Assembly: GCA_021730985.1 (NCBI GenBank)
Contig: JAKFYI010000019.1
Location: 1-64,000 of the forward strand
Direction of reading: 5' to 3'
Source: Hyphomicrobiales bacterium
GTDB lineage: Bacteria; Pseudomonadota; Alphaproteobacteria; Rhizobiales; Xanthobacteraceae
DNA length: 64,000 nt
The position numbers were made by a program, and so were the translations under genes. The notes under the pieces were generated by a model that saw only the letters and a program-made list of their open reading frames with translations, searched no databases and was not told the origin of the DNA. Each line of letters begins with the position of its first letter. The first letter of the stretch is position 1. Shown in pieces: positions 23,350 to 33,080 of this stretch.

Positions 23350-25065
23350 GTGTCAGCGCTTGCCGCCGGTCCATACGACTTCGTCATCGTCGGCGCGGGC
23401 TCGTCCGGTTGCGTGCTGGCGGCGCGGCTCTCCGAGGACAGCCGCAACCGCGTCCTGCTGATCGAGGCCGGAACGGACTATCCGCCGGGCGAGGAGCCAG
23501 CCGAGATCCGCGACATCTACGGCGCGTCGGCCTACGCCAATCCGCGCTTTATCTGGCCGAACAGCACGGCGAAGTTCTCGCCACGGCCTGGCAACGCTCC
23601 GGACACAAGGCCGCGCCGGCTCTACAACCAGGGCCGGGTGATCGGCGGCACGTCCTCGGTCAACGGCATGGCGGCGCTGCGCGGCCTGCCGTCGGACTAC
23701 GCCGGCTGGGTCAAGCGCGGCGCCGTTGGCTGGTCGTGGGACGACGTGCTGCCGTTCTTCAAGAAACTCGAAGCCGACCGCGATTTCGACGGGCCGCTGC
23801 ACGGCAAGGACGGGCCGATCCATGTCCAGCGCTATCCCGAGAGCGCGTGGCCGGGCTTCACCCGCGGCGTGTTCGACGCCGTCACGAACGCCGGCTGGCA
23901 GAACATCCGCGACCAGAATGCCGTGTTCTCCGATGGCTTCGCGCCGGTCGCGCACAGCCACAACGACGACACCCGCATGGGCGTGGCCTGGCGCTATCTC
24001 ACCGCTGAGGTGAGGCGGCGGCCGAATCTCACGATCGTCGGCGACACGCACGTCGGGCAACTGGTGTTCGATGGGGCGCGTGCCACAGGCGTCGCGGTGC
24101 GCCGCGGCGGCGAGGCAGTCACGGTGCACGGCCGCCAGATCGTGGTGTCGTCGGGCGCGCTGCAATCCCCGGCGCTGCTGATGCGCTCGGGCATCGGTCC
24201 CGCGCGCGAGCTTCAGGCGCTCGGCATCGACGTGCGGCTTGATCGTGCCGGCGTCGGCAAGCATCTGATGGAGCATCCCGGCGTCAACTTCGGCTGCTGG
24301 CTCAAGCCGCAGGCGCGACTGCCGCGCACGCTGCGGCGGCAGATGTTCGCCGGCCTGCGCTGGTCGTCGGGCTACGAGGGTTGCCCGCCGGGCGACATGT
24401 ACATGATACCGTCCAACAAGGCGCAGTGGCACGCCATCGGTGAGCGGCTCGGCCTGATCATGTTGTGGATCAACCGCTCGTTCTCGACCGGCGAGGTGAC
24501 GCTCAAGTCCGCCGACCCGAGCGCGCCGCTCGATATCGACTTCAACATGTGCTCGGACCCACGCGACATGGAGCGCATGGTGATCGGCGTGCGGATGATG
24601 TGTCGCCTGCAAGCCGACGCCGCCGTGCAGGAACAGGTCGAGCAGGTGTTTCCGGTCAGCCTGAGCGATTGGGCTCGCAAGCTCGCGGTGCATTCCAAGT
24701 TCAACGCCGCCCAAACTTACGCCGGCGCGATGCTGATGGAATCGTCCGCGGCGCTGCGCCGCTTCATGCTCGAGAAACTCATCGCCGACGCGCCGTCGCT
24801 GGACGATCTGGCCAACGACGACAGCGCTTGCAAGGAATGGATCGCGGGCGCCGTGCTGGGCCACTGGCATGCCTCGTGCACCTGCCGGATGGGCGCGGCC
24901 GACGATCCGGGCGCCGTGACCGATCCGTCGGCGCGGGTCTTCGGCGTCGAAGGGCTGCGCGTCGCCGACAATTCCATCATGCCGTCGGTGCCGTGCGCCA
25001 ACACCAACATCCCGGCCATCATGATCGGCGAAAAGGTCGCGGCGACGATTTTGGCGGAGAGATAG
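23350..25065 (+). CDS. GMC-family flavin oxidoreductase (choline/alcohol dehydrogenase type)
   Basis: A 571-residue FAD enzyme. The N-terminal dinucleotide motif is YDFVIVGAGSSGCVLAARLSED; GGTSSVNGMAALRG is the second FAD signature. Near the end HWHASCTCRMG carries the active-site histidine and SVPCANTNIPAIMIGEKVA the partner Asn/His position. The family oxidises alcohols such as choline, aryl or polyethylene glycol alcohols; the substrate is not evident. The start is GTG at 23350 with GAGGG upstream. Its likely co-transcription with a Bug receptor points to use of an imported organic compound. Confidence 0.92.
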   Translation: MSALAAGPYDFVIVGAGSSGCVLAARLSEDSRNRVLLIEAGTDYPPGEEPAEIRDIYGASAYANPRFIWPNSTAKFSPRPGNAPDTRPRRLYNQGRVIGGTSSVNGMAALRGLPSDYAGWVKRGAVGWSWDDVLPFFKKLEADRDFDGPLHGKDGPIHVQRYPESAWPGFTRGVFDAVTNAGWQNIRDQNAVFSDGFAPVAHSHNDDTRMGVAWRYLTAEVRRRPNLTIVGDTHVGQLVFDGARATGVAVRRGGEAVTVHGRQIVVSSGALQSPALLMRSGIGPARELQALGIDVRLDRAGVGKHLMEHPGVNFGCWLKPQARLPRTLRRQMFAGLRWSSGYEGCPPGDMYMIPSNKAQWHAIGERLGLIMLWINRSFSTGEVTLKSADPSAPLDIDFNMCSDPRDMERMVIGVRMMCRLQADAAVQEQVEQVFPVSLSDWARKLAVHSKFNAAQTYAGAMLMESSAALRRFMLEKLIADAPSLDDLANDDSACKEWIAGAVLGHWHASCTCRMGAADDPGAVTDPSARVFGVEGLRVADNSIMPSVPCANTNIPAIMIGEKVAATILAER

Positions 25066-25098
25066 TTCGAGCGCTCGCTCGGTGTCATTACTTGCTCG

Positions 25099-25189
25099 GT
25101 GTCATCGCCCGCGAAAGCGGGCGATCCAGTAAACGCAAGCCTCTCGATAGAGCCCGGGTACTGGATGCCCGCTTTCGCGGGCACGACAG
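25099..25189. repeat. Palindromic intergenic element, copy 2
   Basis: A second, diverged copy of the element at 4496-4573: GTGTCATCGCCCGCG, GATCCAGTA, a longer loop of about 27 bases, TACTGGAT and GCCCGCTTTCGCGGGC. It fills the 149-base gap between the convergent GMC and Bug genes. A partial extra unit (GGTGTCATTACTTG) precedes it. Confidence 0.75.
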
Positions 25190-25214
25190 GGAGTGTGACG
25201 CGCGAATTCAGCCG

Positions 25215-26180
25215 CTACTGCGCCGGCTTATATCCCGACGCCTTCACGATCTCGGCGTTGATCGCGATCTCCTTGCGGACGAACGTGTCGAACTCGCCCG
25301 GCGTCATCGGGCTCGGCGCGCCGCCGAGCGCGATGATCTTGTCGGCCACAGCCTGCACCTTCAGCGCCGCGACGATCTCCCTGTTGAGGCGGTCGACGAT
25401 CGGCTTCGGCGTCTTCGCCGGCAGGAACGCGCCGATCCAGAAATTGTATTCGGCGCCCGGCAGCCCCGCTTCGGCGACAGTGGGAACGTCCGGCATCAGC
25501 GGCAGCCGCTTCGCCGAACTCACCGCCAGCGCGCTGACCTTGCCGTCCTTGCTCAGCGGCACGGCGTTCACGGCGGGCGCCGGATAGGTGTCGATGCGTC
25601 CCGCGATCACCTCGGTCATGCCTTCCGGCGTGCCGCGGAACGGAACGTGCGTGGCCGGGAAGCCGGCGGCCAAGCGAAATCGCTCCATGAACAGATGGCC
25701 AGAGCTTCCCGCGCCCGCGGAGCCGTAGTGGATCACGCTGCCCGGCTTCTTGCCGGCATCGATCATGTCCTTGAGCGTCTTGTACTTGGTCGCTGACGTG
25801 ATCACGAAAGGCACGTCGGCGAGCGCGCTCACAGCGGCAAAGTCCTCCGCCACGTTGAACGTCAGGTTCGGATAGGTGGAGGCCACCACCACATGCGAGG
25901 TGGAATGCACCAGCATGGTGTAGCCGTCCGAATCGGACTTGGCGGCCTGTGCCATGCCGAGCGTGGTTCCGGCGCCGCCACGGTTCTCGACCACGAAGGT
26001 TTGGCCGAGTTGCCGGCCGACCTGCTCGAACACCGTGCGCGCGGTGATGTCGGTGGCGCTTCCCGCGGTGAACGGAACCACGATCTTGACCGGCTGCTTC
26101 GCGGGCCATTCCTGCGCTTGCGCGGTGAGCGGCGCGATCAGCGCGGCGGCGGCAAATCCGCGGACGATCCAGCGTGACAT
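25215..26180 (-). CDS. Bug/TctC-family solute receptor
   Basis: A 321-residue receptor. The start at 26180 has GAGG just upstream and gives a proper signal peptide (MSRWIVRGFAAAALIAPLTAQAQ). The mature protein shows WPAKQPVKIVVPFTAGSATDITARTVFEQVGRQLGQTFVVENRGGAGTTLG and the second-lobe pattern PGAEYNFWIGAFLPAKTPKPIVDRLNREI. The G-S-A-T-D in the ligand loop replaces the common G-G-G-x-D, so ligand choice may differ from the tandem receptors near 38-41 kb. Single gene, convergent with the GMC gene. Confidence 0.92.
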   Translation of the reverse strand: MSRWIVRGFAAAALIAPLTAQAQEWPAKQPVKIVVPFTAGSATDITARTVFEQVGRQLGQTFVVENRGGAGTTLGMAQAAKSDSDGYTMLVHSTSHVVVASTYPNLTFNVAEDFAAVSALADVPFVITSATKYKTLKDMIDAGKKPGSVIHYGSAGAGSSGHLFMERFRLAAGFPATHVPFRGTPEGMTEVIAGRIDTYPAPAVNAVPLSKDGKVSALAVSSAKRLPLMPDVPTVAEAGLPGAEYNFWIGAFLPAKTPKPIVDRLNREIVAALKVQAVADKIIALGGAPSPMTPGEFDTFVRKEIAINAEIVKASGYKPAQ

Positions 26181-26435
26181 TTCCTCACCCCATGTTTTGG
26201 TTGCGGCAAGCATATCGGGGGGCGGCGCTGGGTCCAACACATGAACCGGCGAACTCGAATGTGGCAGCGCGAGCCGCATTGCGTCATCGGGTCCCAGCCC
26301 CGCATTTTTTCCACCGTTGGGCGGCATTTCGGACTGGGCGCAGTTGGACAGCAGCGGCTGATCGCGTTAAGGGGGCGCAGTCTGAGCGGCGGCCCCGCCG
26401 CAATGCGTGCCGCGATCCTCCCTCCAGGAGACATG

Positions 26436-26795
26436 ATGCTGGTTCGGCTTGCCTGTTGTCTCGCTATAGCCGTTGCCGTGCCCGTTCCAGGCCATGCGCG
26501 CGGGAACTGTGCGGGGACGATCAGCCAGTTGATGTCCAAGGACACCGAGAAGCTGGCCACGCGCTACCAGCGCGTCGCCAAGCGAATGGAAAAGGAGCGC
26601 AGCCCCAAGCTCGTCGCCGAGGGCTGCCGGATCGCCCGCGCCCTGGAGCCGAGGCTCGCCGAGCAGATCGATGCCTTGAAGCAGTCCGGCTGCGCCAAGG
26701 ATCCCGAGGTCGGGACCATGGTTGTCGATATCGTCCGCGGCCACGAGGACGACCTGGCCAGCATCCGCAAGACGACACGGGCCGACTGCCGGTAG
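26436..26795 (+). CDS. Small exported hypothetical protein with four cysteines
   Basis: 119 residues starting at the ATG five bases after AGGAG. A signal peptide (MLVRLACCLAIAVAVPVPGHARG) leads to a helical, charged mature part with four cysteines (NCAG, EGCR, SGCA, ADCR) that could form two disulfides. I recognise no family. It is divergent from the Bug gene with 255 bases between, where I see no further gene, and precedes the oxidase subunit IV gene on the same strand by 120 bases. Confidence 0.7.
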   Translation: MLVRLACCLAIAVAVPVPGHARGNCAGTISQLMSKDTEKLATRYQRVAKRMEKERSPKLVAEGCRIARALEPRLAEQIDALKQSGCAKDPEVGTMVVDIVRGHEDDLASIRKTTRADCR

Positions 26796-26915
26796 CCGGC
26801 CGCCGCCCAACGCATCATTTCAGAATGATGACGGGGACGGGTTGCGCGCGGCATTGCCCGCCTTGCGCTATTCCGCTAAATCCTTGAGTTAGACGGCTTT
26901 GAAAAGGGACTGCGG

Positions 26916-27068
26916 ATGGCCTCGCACGGCACCACGGAATATTCGACGGCGGAAGGCAACGACTACGCCGAGCACGAGCGCACCTACGAGATGTTCCTCG
27001 CGATGACCAAGTGGGGCGTCATCTCTATTGTTATTCTCCTCGCCGGAATGGCCTACTTTCTGACCTGA
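26916..27068 (+). CDS. aa3-type cytochrome c oxidase subunit IV peptide
   Basis: A 50-residue protein with one C-terminal membrane helix. DYAEHERTYEMFLAMTKWGVISIVILLAGMAYFL matches the bacterial aa3 oxidase subunit IV family (COX4_pro_2), a small accessory helix of the complex in the inner membrane. The start is the ATG at 26916; GGGAC lies upstream. It is directly upstream of the transhydrogenase genes, 71 bases before pntAA, and likely shares their transcript. The oxidase core genes are not in the window. Confidence 0.85.
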   Translation: MASHGTTEYSTAEGNDYAEHERTYEMFLAMTKWGVISIVILLAGMAYFLT

Positions 27069-27139
27069 GCGGACGGCGCTTCTTGGCGCAGGCGCCCTCA
27101 CTGCCCGCCGCGTGGGGCGGGCAGCCGTTGGAGGACTGG

Positions 27140-28273
27140 ATGAAGATCGCAATTGCCGCCGAAACCGATCCGGGCGAGCCACGGGTGGCCGCTACACCGG
27201 ATACGGTGAAGAAGTTCGTGGCGCTGGGCGCCGAGGTTGCGGTGGAGCAGGGCGCGGGCATCAAGTCCGGCATTCTCGACGAGGATTACAAGACGGCGGG
27301 CGCGGCCGTGGGCAGCAATGTCTGCGACGGCGCCGATGTGGTGCTCAGGGTGCGCCGGCCGAGCGAGGCGGAACTCAAGTCCTACAAGAAGGGCGCCGCC
27401 GTCATTGCCATCATGGACCCGTACGGCAACGAGGCCGCGCTCAAGGCGATGGCCGGCGCCGGCGTGATCGCCTTCGCGATGGAATTGATGCCGCGCATCA
27501 CCCGCGCGCAGTCGATGGACGTGCTGTCGAGCCAGGCCAATCTGGCAGGCTACCGCGCGGTGATCGACGGCTCGTCCGAATACGGCCGCGCGCTGCCGAT
27601 GATGATGACGGCGGCCGGCACCGTTCCCGCCGCCAAGGTGTTCGTGATGGGCGTCGGCGTCGCGGGCCTGCAGGCGATCGCGACCGCGCGCCGGCTCGGC
27701 GCCATCGTCACCGCGACCGACGTGCGCCCTGCGGTGAAGGAGCAGGTGCAGAGCCTGGGCGCGAAGTTCATCGCGGTCGAGGACGACGAATTCAAGCAGG
27801 CCGAGACGGCGGGCGGCTACGCCAAGGAAATGTCGAAAGAGTACCAGGCCAAGCAGGCGGCGCTGGTCGCCGAGCACATTAAGAAGCAGGACATCGTCAT
27901 CACCACCGCGCTGATCCCGGGCCGTCCGGCGCCGAAGCTGGTCAGCAAGGACATGGTGGCGTCGATGCGGCCGGGCTCCGTGCTGGTCGATCTCGCGGTC
28001 GAGCGCGGCGGCAACGTCGATGGCGCCAAGGCCGGGCAGGTGGTGGAGGTGAACGGCGTCAAGATCGTCGGCCACAACAACATGGCGGGACGGCTCGCGG
28101 CGTCCGCGTCGGCGCTCTACTCCAAGAACCTGCTGACCTTCCTCGAAACCATGATCGACAAGACCACCAAGGCGCTGGCGATCAACTGGGACGACGAGAT
28201 CGTGAAGGGCACCGCGCTGACCCGCGACGGTGCGGTCATCCACCCGAATTTTGCGCCGAAAAGCGCGGCATAG
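27140..28273 (+). CDS. pntAA: Proton-translocating NAD(P)+ transhydrogenase, subunit PntAA (domain I)
   Basis: A 377-residue NAD-binding subunit. [40 protein letters not shown] opens the alanine-dehydrogenase-like fold; [20 protein letters not shown] and [19 protein letters not shown] (NAD site) follow, with [13 protein letters not shown] and the RGGN motif further on. The start at 27140 has GGAGGA upstream. In the three-subunit form seen in Rhodospirillum and rhizobia it docks on the membrane subunits and passes hydride from NADH to NADP+, driven by the proton gradient. First of three consecutive genes. Confidence 0.95.
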   Translation: MKIAIAAETDPGEPRVAATPDTVKKFVALGAEVAVEQGAGIKSGILDEDYKTAGAAVGSNVCDGADVVLRVRRPSEAELKSYKKGAAVIAIMDPYGNEAALKAMAGAGVIAFAMELMPRITRAQSMDVLSSQANLAGYRAVIDGSSEYGRALPMMMTAAGTVPAAKVFVMGVGVAGLQAIATARRLGAIVTATDVRPAVKEQVQSLGAKFIAVEDDEFKQAETAGGYAKEMSKEYQAKQAALVAEHIKKQDIVITTALIPGRPAPKLVSKDMVASMRPGSVLVDLAVERGGNVDGAKAGQVVEVNGVKIVGHNNMAGRLAASASALYSKNLLTFLETMIDKTTKALAINWDDEIVKGTALTRDGAVIHPNFAPKSAA

Positions 28274-28281
28274 GAGCCGTC

Positions 28282-28608
28282 ATGACAGGAAGCCCGCTCG
28301 ACGCTGTCGATCCCTTCGCCTTCCTGTTGTCCATTTTCGTGATGGCCGTGTTCGTCGGCTACTATGTGGTCTGGTCGGTGACGCCCGCGCTGCACACGCC
28401 GCTGATGTCGGTGACCAACGCCATCTCCTCGGTGATCGTGGTCGGCGCGCTGCTGGCGATCGGCGTGCCGCTGGCGGGCAACGAGCAAGGCCCGATCATC
28501 GCCCGCGCGCTCGGCTTCGTCGCGCTGGTGCTCGCCTCGATCAATATTTTCGGCGGCTTCCTGGTCACGCAGCGCATGCTGGCGATGTATCAGAAAAAGA
28601 AGAAGTGA
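28282..28608 (+). CDS. pntAB: Transhydrogenase subunit PntAB (first membrane part)
   Basis: A 108-residue protein with three or four membrane helices: [49 protein letters not shown] is diagnostic of the alpha-2 subunit, with the conserved SVTNAISS segment. It ends in a lysine run. It lies 8 bases after pntAA and 8 bases before pntB. With PntB it forms the proton channel. Confidence 0.95.
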   Translation: MTGSPLDAVDPFAFLLSIFVMAVFVGYYVVWSVTPALHTPLMSVTNAISSVIVVGALLAIGVPLAGNEQGPIIARALGFVALVLASINIFGGFLVTQRMLAMYQKKKK

Positions 28609-28616
28609 GCGGCATC

Positions 28617-30014
28617 ATGAGCGCCAACGTCGTCGCGCTGCTCTATCTCGTCTCGGGCGTGCTGTTCATCATGGCGCTGCGCGGGCTATCGAGCCCCGAG
28701 ACCAGCCGTCAGGGCAATTTCCTCGGCATCGCCGGCATGACCATCGCGGTGCTGACCACGCTCGGCTCGCATCCGCCGGTCGGCATGAGCGCGTGGGTTC
28801 TGGTGGTCGGCGGCCTGGCGCTCGGCGGCGGGATCGGCGCGGTGATCGCGCGCCGCGTGCCGATGACCTCGATGCCGGAACTGGTTGCCGCGTTCCACTC
28901 GCTGGTCGGCCTGGCGGCGGTGCTGGTCGCAGCGGCTGCGTTCTACGCGCCGGAGGCGTTCGCGATCGGCAAGGTCGGCGCCATCAAGCAGGCAAGCCTG
29001 GTCGAGATGTCGCTCGGCGTGGCAATCGGCGCGGTCACCTTCACCGGCTCCATCATCGCGTTCCTCAAGCTGTCAGGCCGCATGAGCGGCGCGCCGATCA
29101 TGTTTCCGGGGCGCCATGTCGTGAACATCGGGCTGTTCGCGGCGCTGGTTTTTTTCGTCTACGGGCTGGTGGTGTCGCAGAGCCAGATCGACTTCTGGCT
29201 CATCACCGGGATCGCGCTGGTGCTCGGTATCCTCATCATCATTCCGATCGGCGGCGCCGACATGCCGGTCGTGATCTCGATGCTCAACTCGTACTCCGGC
29301 TGGGCCGCGGCCGGCATCGGATTTACGCTCGGCAACATGGCGCTGATCATCACCGGCGCGCTGGTCGGCTCCTCGGGCGCGATCCTGTCCTACATCATGT
29401 GCAAGGGCATGAACCGCAGCTTCATCTCGGTCATTCTCGGCGGCTTCGGCGGCGAGGTGGCGGGCCCGGCGGGCGGCGCAGCCGAGCAGCGTCCGGTCAA
29501 GCTCGGCTCGGCGGAGGACGCCGCCTACATCATGAAGAACGCCGGCAAGGTCATCATCGTGCCGGGCTACGGCATGGCGGTGGCGCAGGCGCAGCACGCG
29601 CTGCGTGAACTGGCCGACCATCTGAAGGCCGCGGGCGTCGAGGTGAAGTACGCCATTCATCCGGTGGCGGGGCGAATGCCCGGCCACATGAACGTGTTGC
29701 TCGCCGAAGCCAACGTGCCCTACGACGAGGTGTTCGAACTCGAGGACATCAACTCCGAGTTCCCGCAGGCCGACGTGGTCTATGTGATCGGTGCCAACGA
29801 CGTCACCAATCCGGCGGCGGAGGATGACAAGTCCTCGCCGATCTACGGCATGCCGGTTCTTCAGGTCTGGAAGGGCGGCACGGTGATGTTCAACAAGCGG
29901 TCGCTCGCATCCGGCTACGCCGGTATCGACAATCCGCTGTTCTATCGCGACAATACGATGATGCTGCTCGGCGACGCCAAGAAGATGACCGAGACCATCG
30001 TTAAGTCGATGTAG
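28617..30014 (+). CDS. pntB: Transhydrogenase subunit PntB (membrane part and NADP(H) domain)
   Basis: A 465-residue protein. The first 270 residues hold eight or nine membrane helices, with FHSLVGLAAVLVA, VTFTGSIIAFLKLSGRMSG and GGADMPVVISMLNSYSGWAAAGIGF. The rest is the NADP(H)-binding domain: VIIVPGYGMAVAQAQHALRELAD, HPVAGRMPGHMNVLLAEANVPYDEV, GANDVTNPAA and KRSLASGYAGIDNPLF. The start ATG at 28617 matches family N-termini; a much longer frame upstream overlaps pntAB and is rejected. It completes the enzyme that makes NADPH. Confidence 0.95.
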   Translation: MSANVVALLYLVSGVLFIMALRGLSSPETSRQGNFLGIAGMTIAVLTTLGSHPPVGMSAWVLVVGGLALGGGIGAVIARRVPMTSMPELVAAFHSLVGLAAVLVAAAAFYAPEAFAIGKVGAIKQASLVEMSLGVAIGAVTFTGSIIAFLKLSGRMSGAPIMFPGRHVVNIGLFAALVFFVYGLVVSQSQIDFWLITGIALVLGILIIIPIGGADMPVVISMLNSYSGWAAAGIGFTLGNMALIITGALVGSSGAILSYIMCKGMNRSFISVILGGFGGEVAGPAGGAAEQRPVKLGSAEDAAYIMKNAGKVIIVPGYGMAVAQAQHALRELADHLKAAGVEVKYAIHPVAGRMPGHMNVLLAEANVPYDEVFELEDINSEFPQADVVYVIGANDVTNPAAEDDKSSPIYGMPVLQVWKGGTVMFNKRSLASGYAGIDNPLFYRDNTMMLLGDAKKMTETIVKSM

Positions 30015-30024
30015 GTGGCCGGCG

Positions 30025-31013
30025 CTATTCCAGCTTGATCCCCATCCGCTGTACCACCGGGCGCCAGCGCTCGATCTGGCCTTCCACATAGGTCCGGAAC
30101 GCCTCCGGCGCGAGGCCTGACTGCGGCACGAAGGTCTGCGACACCAGCAGCCTCTGGTAGTCCGGGTCGCCGAGCAGTTTGCGGTTGGCCTCGGAAATCT
30201 GGTCGATGATCGGCTTCGGCGCGGCCGACGTCATGAACAGCCCGATGAAATTCTGCGCCACCAGATCGGGAAAGCCCTGCTCGACCACCGTGGGGATTTC
30301 TGGCGCGGCGCCGATCCGCTGGTCGTGGGTCACCGCGAGAATCTTGATCTTGCCGGCCTTGTGCAACTCATAGACCTGATTGGTCATGGCGGGCACCACC
30401 ATCGGAATCTGTCCGGCCACCACGTCGTTGATCGACGGCCCGGCGCCGCGATAGGCGACGTGCGGCATCTCGCTCAACCCGGTCAGCAGCTTGAACAGTT
30501 CGCCGCACAGATGGTTGAGCGTGCCGTGGCCCGCGGTGCCATACGACACCTTGCCCGGATTGGCCTTCACATAGGCGATGAACTCCTTGAGATCGTTCAC
30601 CGGCACCGACGAATGGACGATGAACGCGAACGTCGTGATGGCGATGCCCGACACGGGCGCGATGTCCTTCATCGGGTCGTAGCTCGGGCGGATATTGAGC
30701 AGCGCCTCGGTGATGTGCGTGCTCGCGCCGGCGTGCAGGATGGTGTAGCCGTCGGGTTGCGCGCGCGCCGCGGTCTGCACGCCGATCGCGCCGCCGCTGC
30801 CGCCGATGTTCTCGATCACGATGGTGCCGAGATGCGCCTTCATCCGCTCGGCCCACGACCGCGCGATGATGTCGTAGGCGCCGCCTGGCGGGAACGGGAC
30901 GATCAGTCGGATCGGACGATCGGGATACTTGCCCTGCGCGAATGCACTGGTCGAGAGCGCGGCCGGCGCCGCAAGCGCCGCCGCGGGCGTGCCAAAAAAT
31001 CACGTCGCTTCAT
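30025..31013 (-). pseudogene. Bug/TctC-family solute receptor with a frameshift in a T homopolymer
   Basis: The ATG at 31013 has GGGAGG upstream and starts a normal signal peptide (MKRRDF). The frame then breaks in a run of six T on the minus strand (30994-30999). With seven T the sequence reads on as MKRRDFFGTPAAALAAPAALSTSAFAQGKYPDRPIRLIVPFPPGGAYDIIARS and joins, without another break, the long frame that ends at 30025. The remainder (ENIGGSGGAIGVQTAARAQPDGYTI to the end) is intact. So the gene carries one missing base, or the base call is wrong, or the ribosome or polymerase slips on the run. No usable start lies downstream of the break before the ligand loop. Confidence 0.85.
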
Positions 31014-31110
31014 CCTCGACCTCCCGAACCCGTTTTTGTTGAGCGTCAGTAGAGTGCCCCTGCCGGGGCATTTCAACTGCAAAGCCCGGTGGGCAGGTGT
31101 GGGCCGTTCG

Positions 31111-32289
31111 TCAGGACCTGGGCGTTGCAGCCCGCAAGGCGAACGCGACCGCGATGCCGGCAACCGCAACGCCGAGAAAGAACAGCGGTGCGCGGCTCCA
31201 GCCCAGCGTCTCCACCGTGAACGCCATCGCCGCAGGGCCTGTCAAATTGCTGAGGTTCGTCACCTGCTGAATGAGCCCGAGCGAAATCGCCAGCAGCGCC
31301 GAGGTCGGCGCGAGCCTCGGCGCTGCTGCATGGATCGAGCCGGGGATGAGCCCGGTCAGTGCCAGGCTGCACGCCGCGAGCGTGGCAACGACGGCGATCG
31401 GTGCCGCGTCGGAAAAAATGCCGAAGCCCGCAAAGCCCAGGAATGCAAAAGCGCCCGCCACGATCGACCAGGTCGGCACGCCGAGCCGCAACAGCACGCC
31501 AGCCGACATGTTGCCTGCGGCGTTGGCCGCGACCGCTGCAGCGCTGATCGCGCCCGCGACCGACAGCGAGAGGCCGAGGCGCTCGACCAGCAGCGTCGGC
31601 ATCAGGCCGGTCAGCGCCATGTACTGGAACGTGTAGATGCCGAAGGCCAACGCCAGCAACATCGGTCCCGGCGTGCCCAACGTCGCGCGCAGGTTCGGCA
31701 GCAATCCCGTTGCGGCACTGTAGACCACCGGAACTTCCTCGGCGGCGATGCGGGCGGCCACTGGCAGCCAGATCAGCGCAATCGCGCCATTGACGAGCCA
31801 CAGCGTCTGCCAGCCGAACACCAACAGGTGCGGGCCGGCCAGCATCATGACGAGCGAGCCGAGTGGAAGATGCGCGCCGAACAGCGGCATTACGGTGTCG
31901 AGGTCCTCAGGCGCAGTGACGGCGCGCAACAGGCGCGGAATGGCCAGCGTTGCCGCCAGGTAGCCGCAGCCTTCGATCGCGCGCGTGGCGATCAGCAGGG
32001 GGCCGCTTTCGGTGAACGCTCCGGCGATGCTGCCGAGCCCAGCGGCGGCAAGCCCGGCGATCAGCGTGCGGCGTGCGCCGAACAGTGACGCGACAATGCC
32101 GGCCGGCAGGCCGCCGAGCGCGCCGAGCAGTCCATAAGCGCCGATGATCCAGGACGCTGCCGCAAGCGTGAGCACCAGTTCGATCTGCAGCAAGGGCAGA
32201 GCGATCGCGGCCTTGCCGATCTGCATCGCGGCGATCATGCCCGCGAAAATGAGGGCGAGCACCGCGCCCCAGCGTGTCTTTGCTGGCAT
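31111..32289 (-). CDS. Major facilitator superfamily transporter
   Basis: A 392-residue protein with twelve hydrophobic segments. The first loop carries GLLGALGGLPAGIVASLFGARRTLIAG, the MFS motif A pattern, and the halves repeat in the usual way. There is no clear substrate class; it resembles the CynX/NimT-like and drug-proton groups. Start ATG at 32289 is 7 bases after the MgtC gene stop on the same strand, so the two are probably one operon. Confidence 0.85.
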   Translation of the reverse strand: MPAKTRWGAVLALIFAGMIAAMQIGKAAIALPLLQIELVLTLAAASWIIGAYGLLGALGGLPAGIVASLFGARRTLIAGLAAAGLGSIAGAFTESGPLLIATRAIEGCGYLAATLAIPRLLRAVTAPEDLDTVMPLFGAHLPLGSLVMMLAGPHLLVFGWQTLWLVNGAIALIWLPVAARIAAEEVPVVYSAATGLLPNLRATLGTPGPMLLALAFGIYTFQYMALTGLMPTLLVERLGLSLSVAGAISAAAVAANAAGNMSAGVLLRLGVPTWSIVAGAFAFLGFAGFGIFSDAAPIAVVATLAACSLALTGLIPGSIHAAAPRLAPTSALLAISLGLIQQVTNLSNLTGPAAMAFTVETLGWSRAPLFFLGVAVAGIAVAFALRAATPRS

Positions 32290-32296
32290 GGCCGGC

Positions 32297-33007
32297 TTAG
32301 TCGCCGGTCGGCGAAATGCGGAACTCGATCACTTCGGGCAGGCCGCGCAGGTGCTGCGACAGCGCCTCCGCGCTCTTGGGATCGCGGCTGCGCAGCACCA
32401 TGCGGTATTCGAACTGCTTGCCGCCGTCGCTGAGCCGCGACGACAGATTGGCGATCGAGAAGCCGTGGGTGCCGAGCATCTCGCGCAGCTTGTCCGCGGT
32501 CATCACCTTGTCGCGCGCGAATGCCAGCACATGGTGGGCGTAGAACTCCGACGGTAGCCTGTTCTCGATCAGCCGGAACAGCGACAGCACCGTCAGCGTG
32601 GCGAGCGCGCCGATTACCGCCGCGAACCAGAAGCCGATGCCGATCAGGATGCCGATTGCAGCCGTCACCCAGATCGATGCCGCGGTGGTCAGCCCGCGCA
32701 CCGTGAGGCCTTCCTTGAAGATCACGCCGGCGCCGAGGAAGCCGATGCCGGTCATGATGCCCTGCGCCATGCGGGCCGGATCGGTCCGGATCGAGTCGAT
32801 CGGCATCACCGTCATCCACTCGTTCTGGTATACGGTGACGATCATCAGGATCGAAGACGCGATGCAGACCAGCGCATGGGTGCGAAAGCCCGCCGGACGG
32901 CCGTGGAAGGTGCGCTCAAACCCGATCAGCGCGCCGATCATCATGGCGCCGAGCACGCGAATGACGATCACCCACTCTTCGTGACTGATCATGTAATGAT
33001 TCTTCAT
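32297..33007 (-). CDS. MgtC/SapB family membrane protein
   Basis: A 236-residue protein. IRVLGAMMIGALIGFERTFHGRPAGFRTHALVCIASSILMIVTVYQNEWM and ARMAQGIMTGIGFLGAGVIFKEGLTVRGLTTAASIWVTAAIGILIGIGFW are the family's conserved segments, with the Glu/Arg pair in helix 2. About five helices are followed by a cytosolic ACT-like domain (residues about 150-236). MgtC proteins act in Mg2+ limitation and restrain ATP synthase; here it is inferred only from the family. First gene of an operon with the MFS carrier. Confidence 0.93.
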   Translation of the reverse strand: MKNHYMISHEEWVIVIRVLGAMMIGALIGFERTFHGRPAGFRTHALVCIASSILMIVTVYQNEWMTVMPIDSIRTDPARMAQGIMTGIGFLGAGVIFKEGLTVRGLTTAASIWVTAAIGILIGIGFWFAAVIGALATLTVLSLFRLIENRLPSEFYAHHVLAFARDKVMTADKLREMLGTHGFSIANLSSRLSDGGKQFEYRMVLRSRDPKSAEALSQHLRGLPEVIEFRISPTGD

Positions 33008-33080
33008 GCGTCCAATCTAGAAGCGCCCTGGAGCCCATGCAACCGCTGTGCGAGTTGTCGTGCCGTGCTATCACCGCGCC

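Noticed and set aside
28230..28616. N-terminal extension of pntB to a 594-codon frame
   Set aside because: It overlaps pntAB in another frame and pushes a non-membrane Arg-rich piece in front of the normal PntB start at 28617.
31021..31110. Possible extra gene between the frameshifted receptor and the MFS gene
   Set aside because: The frame there only continues the broken receptor's upstream region; no start or family pattern.
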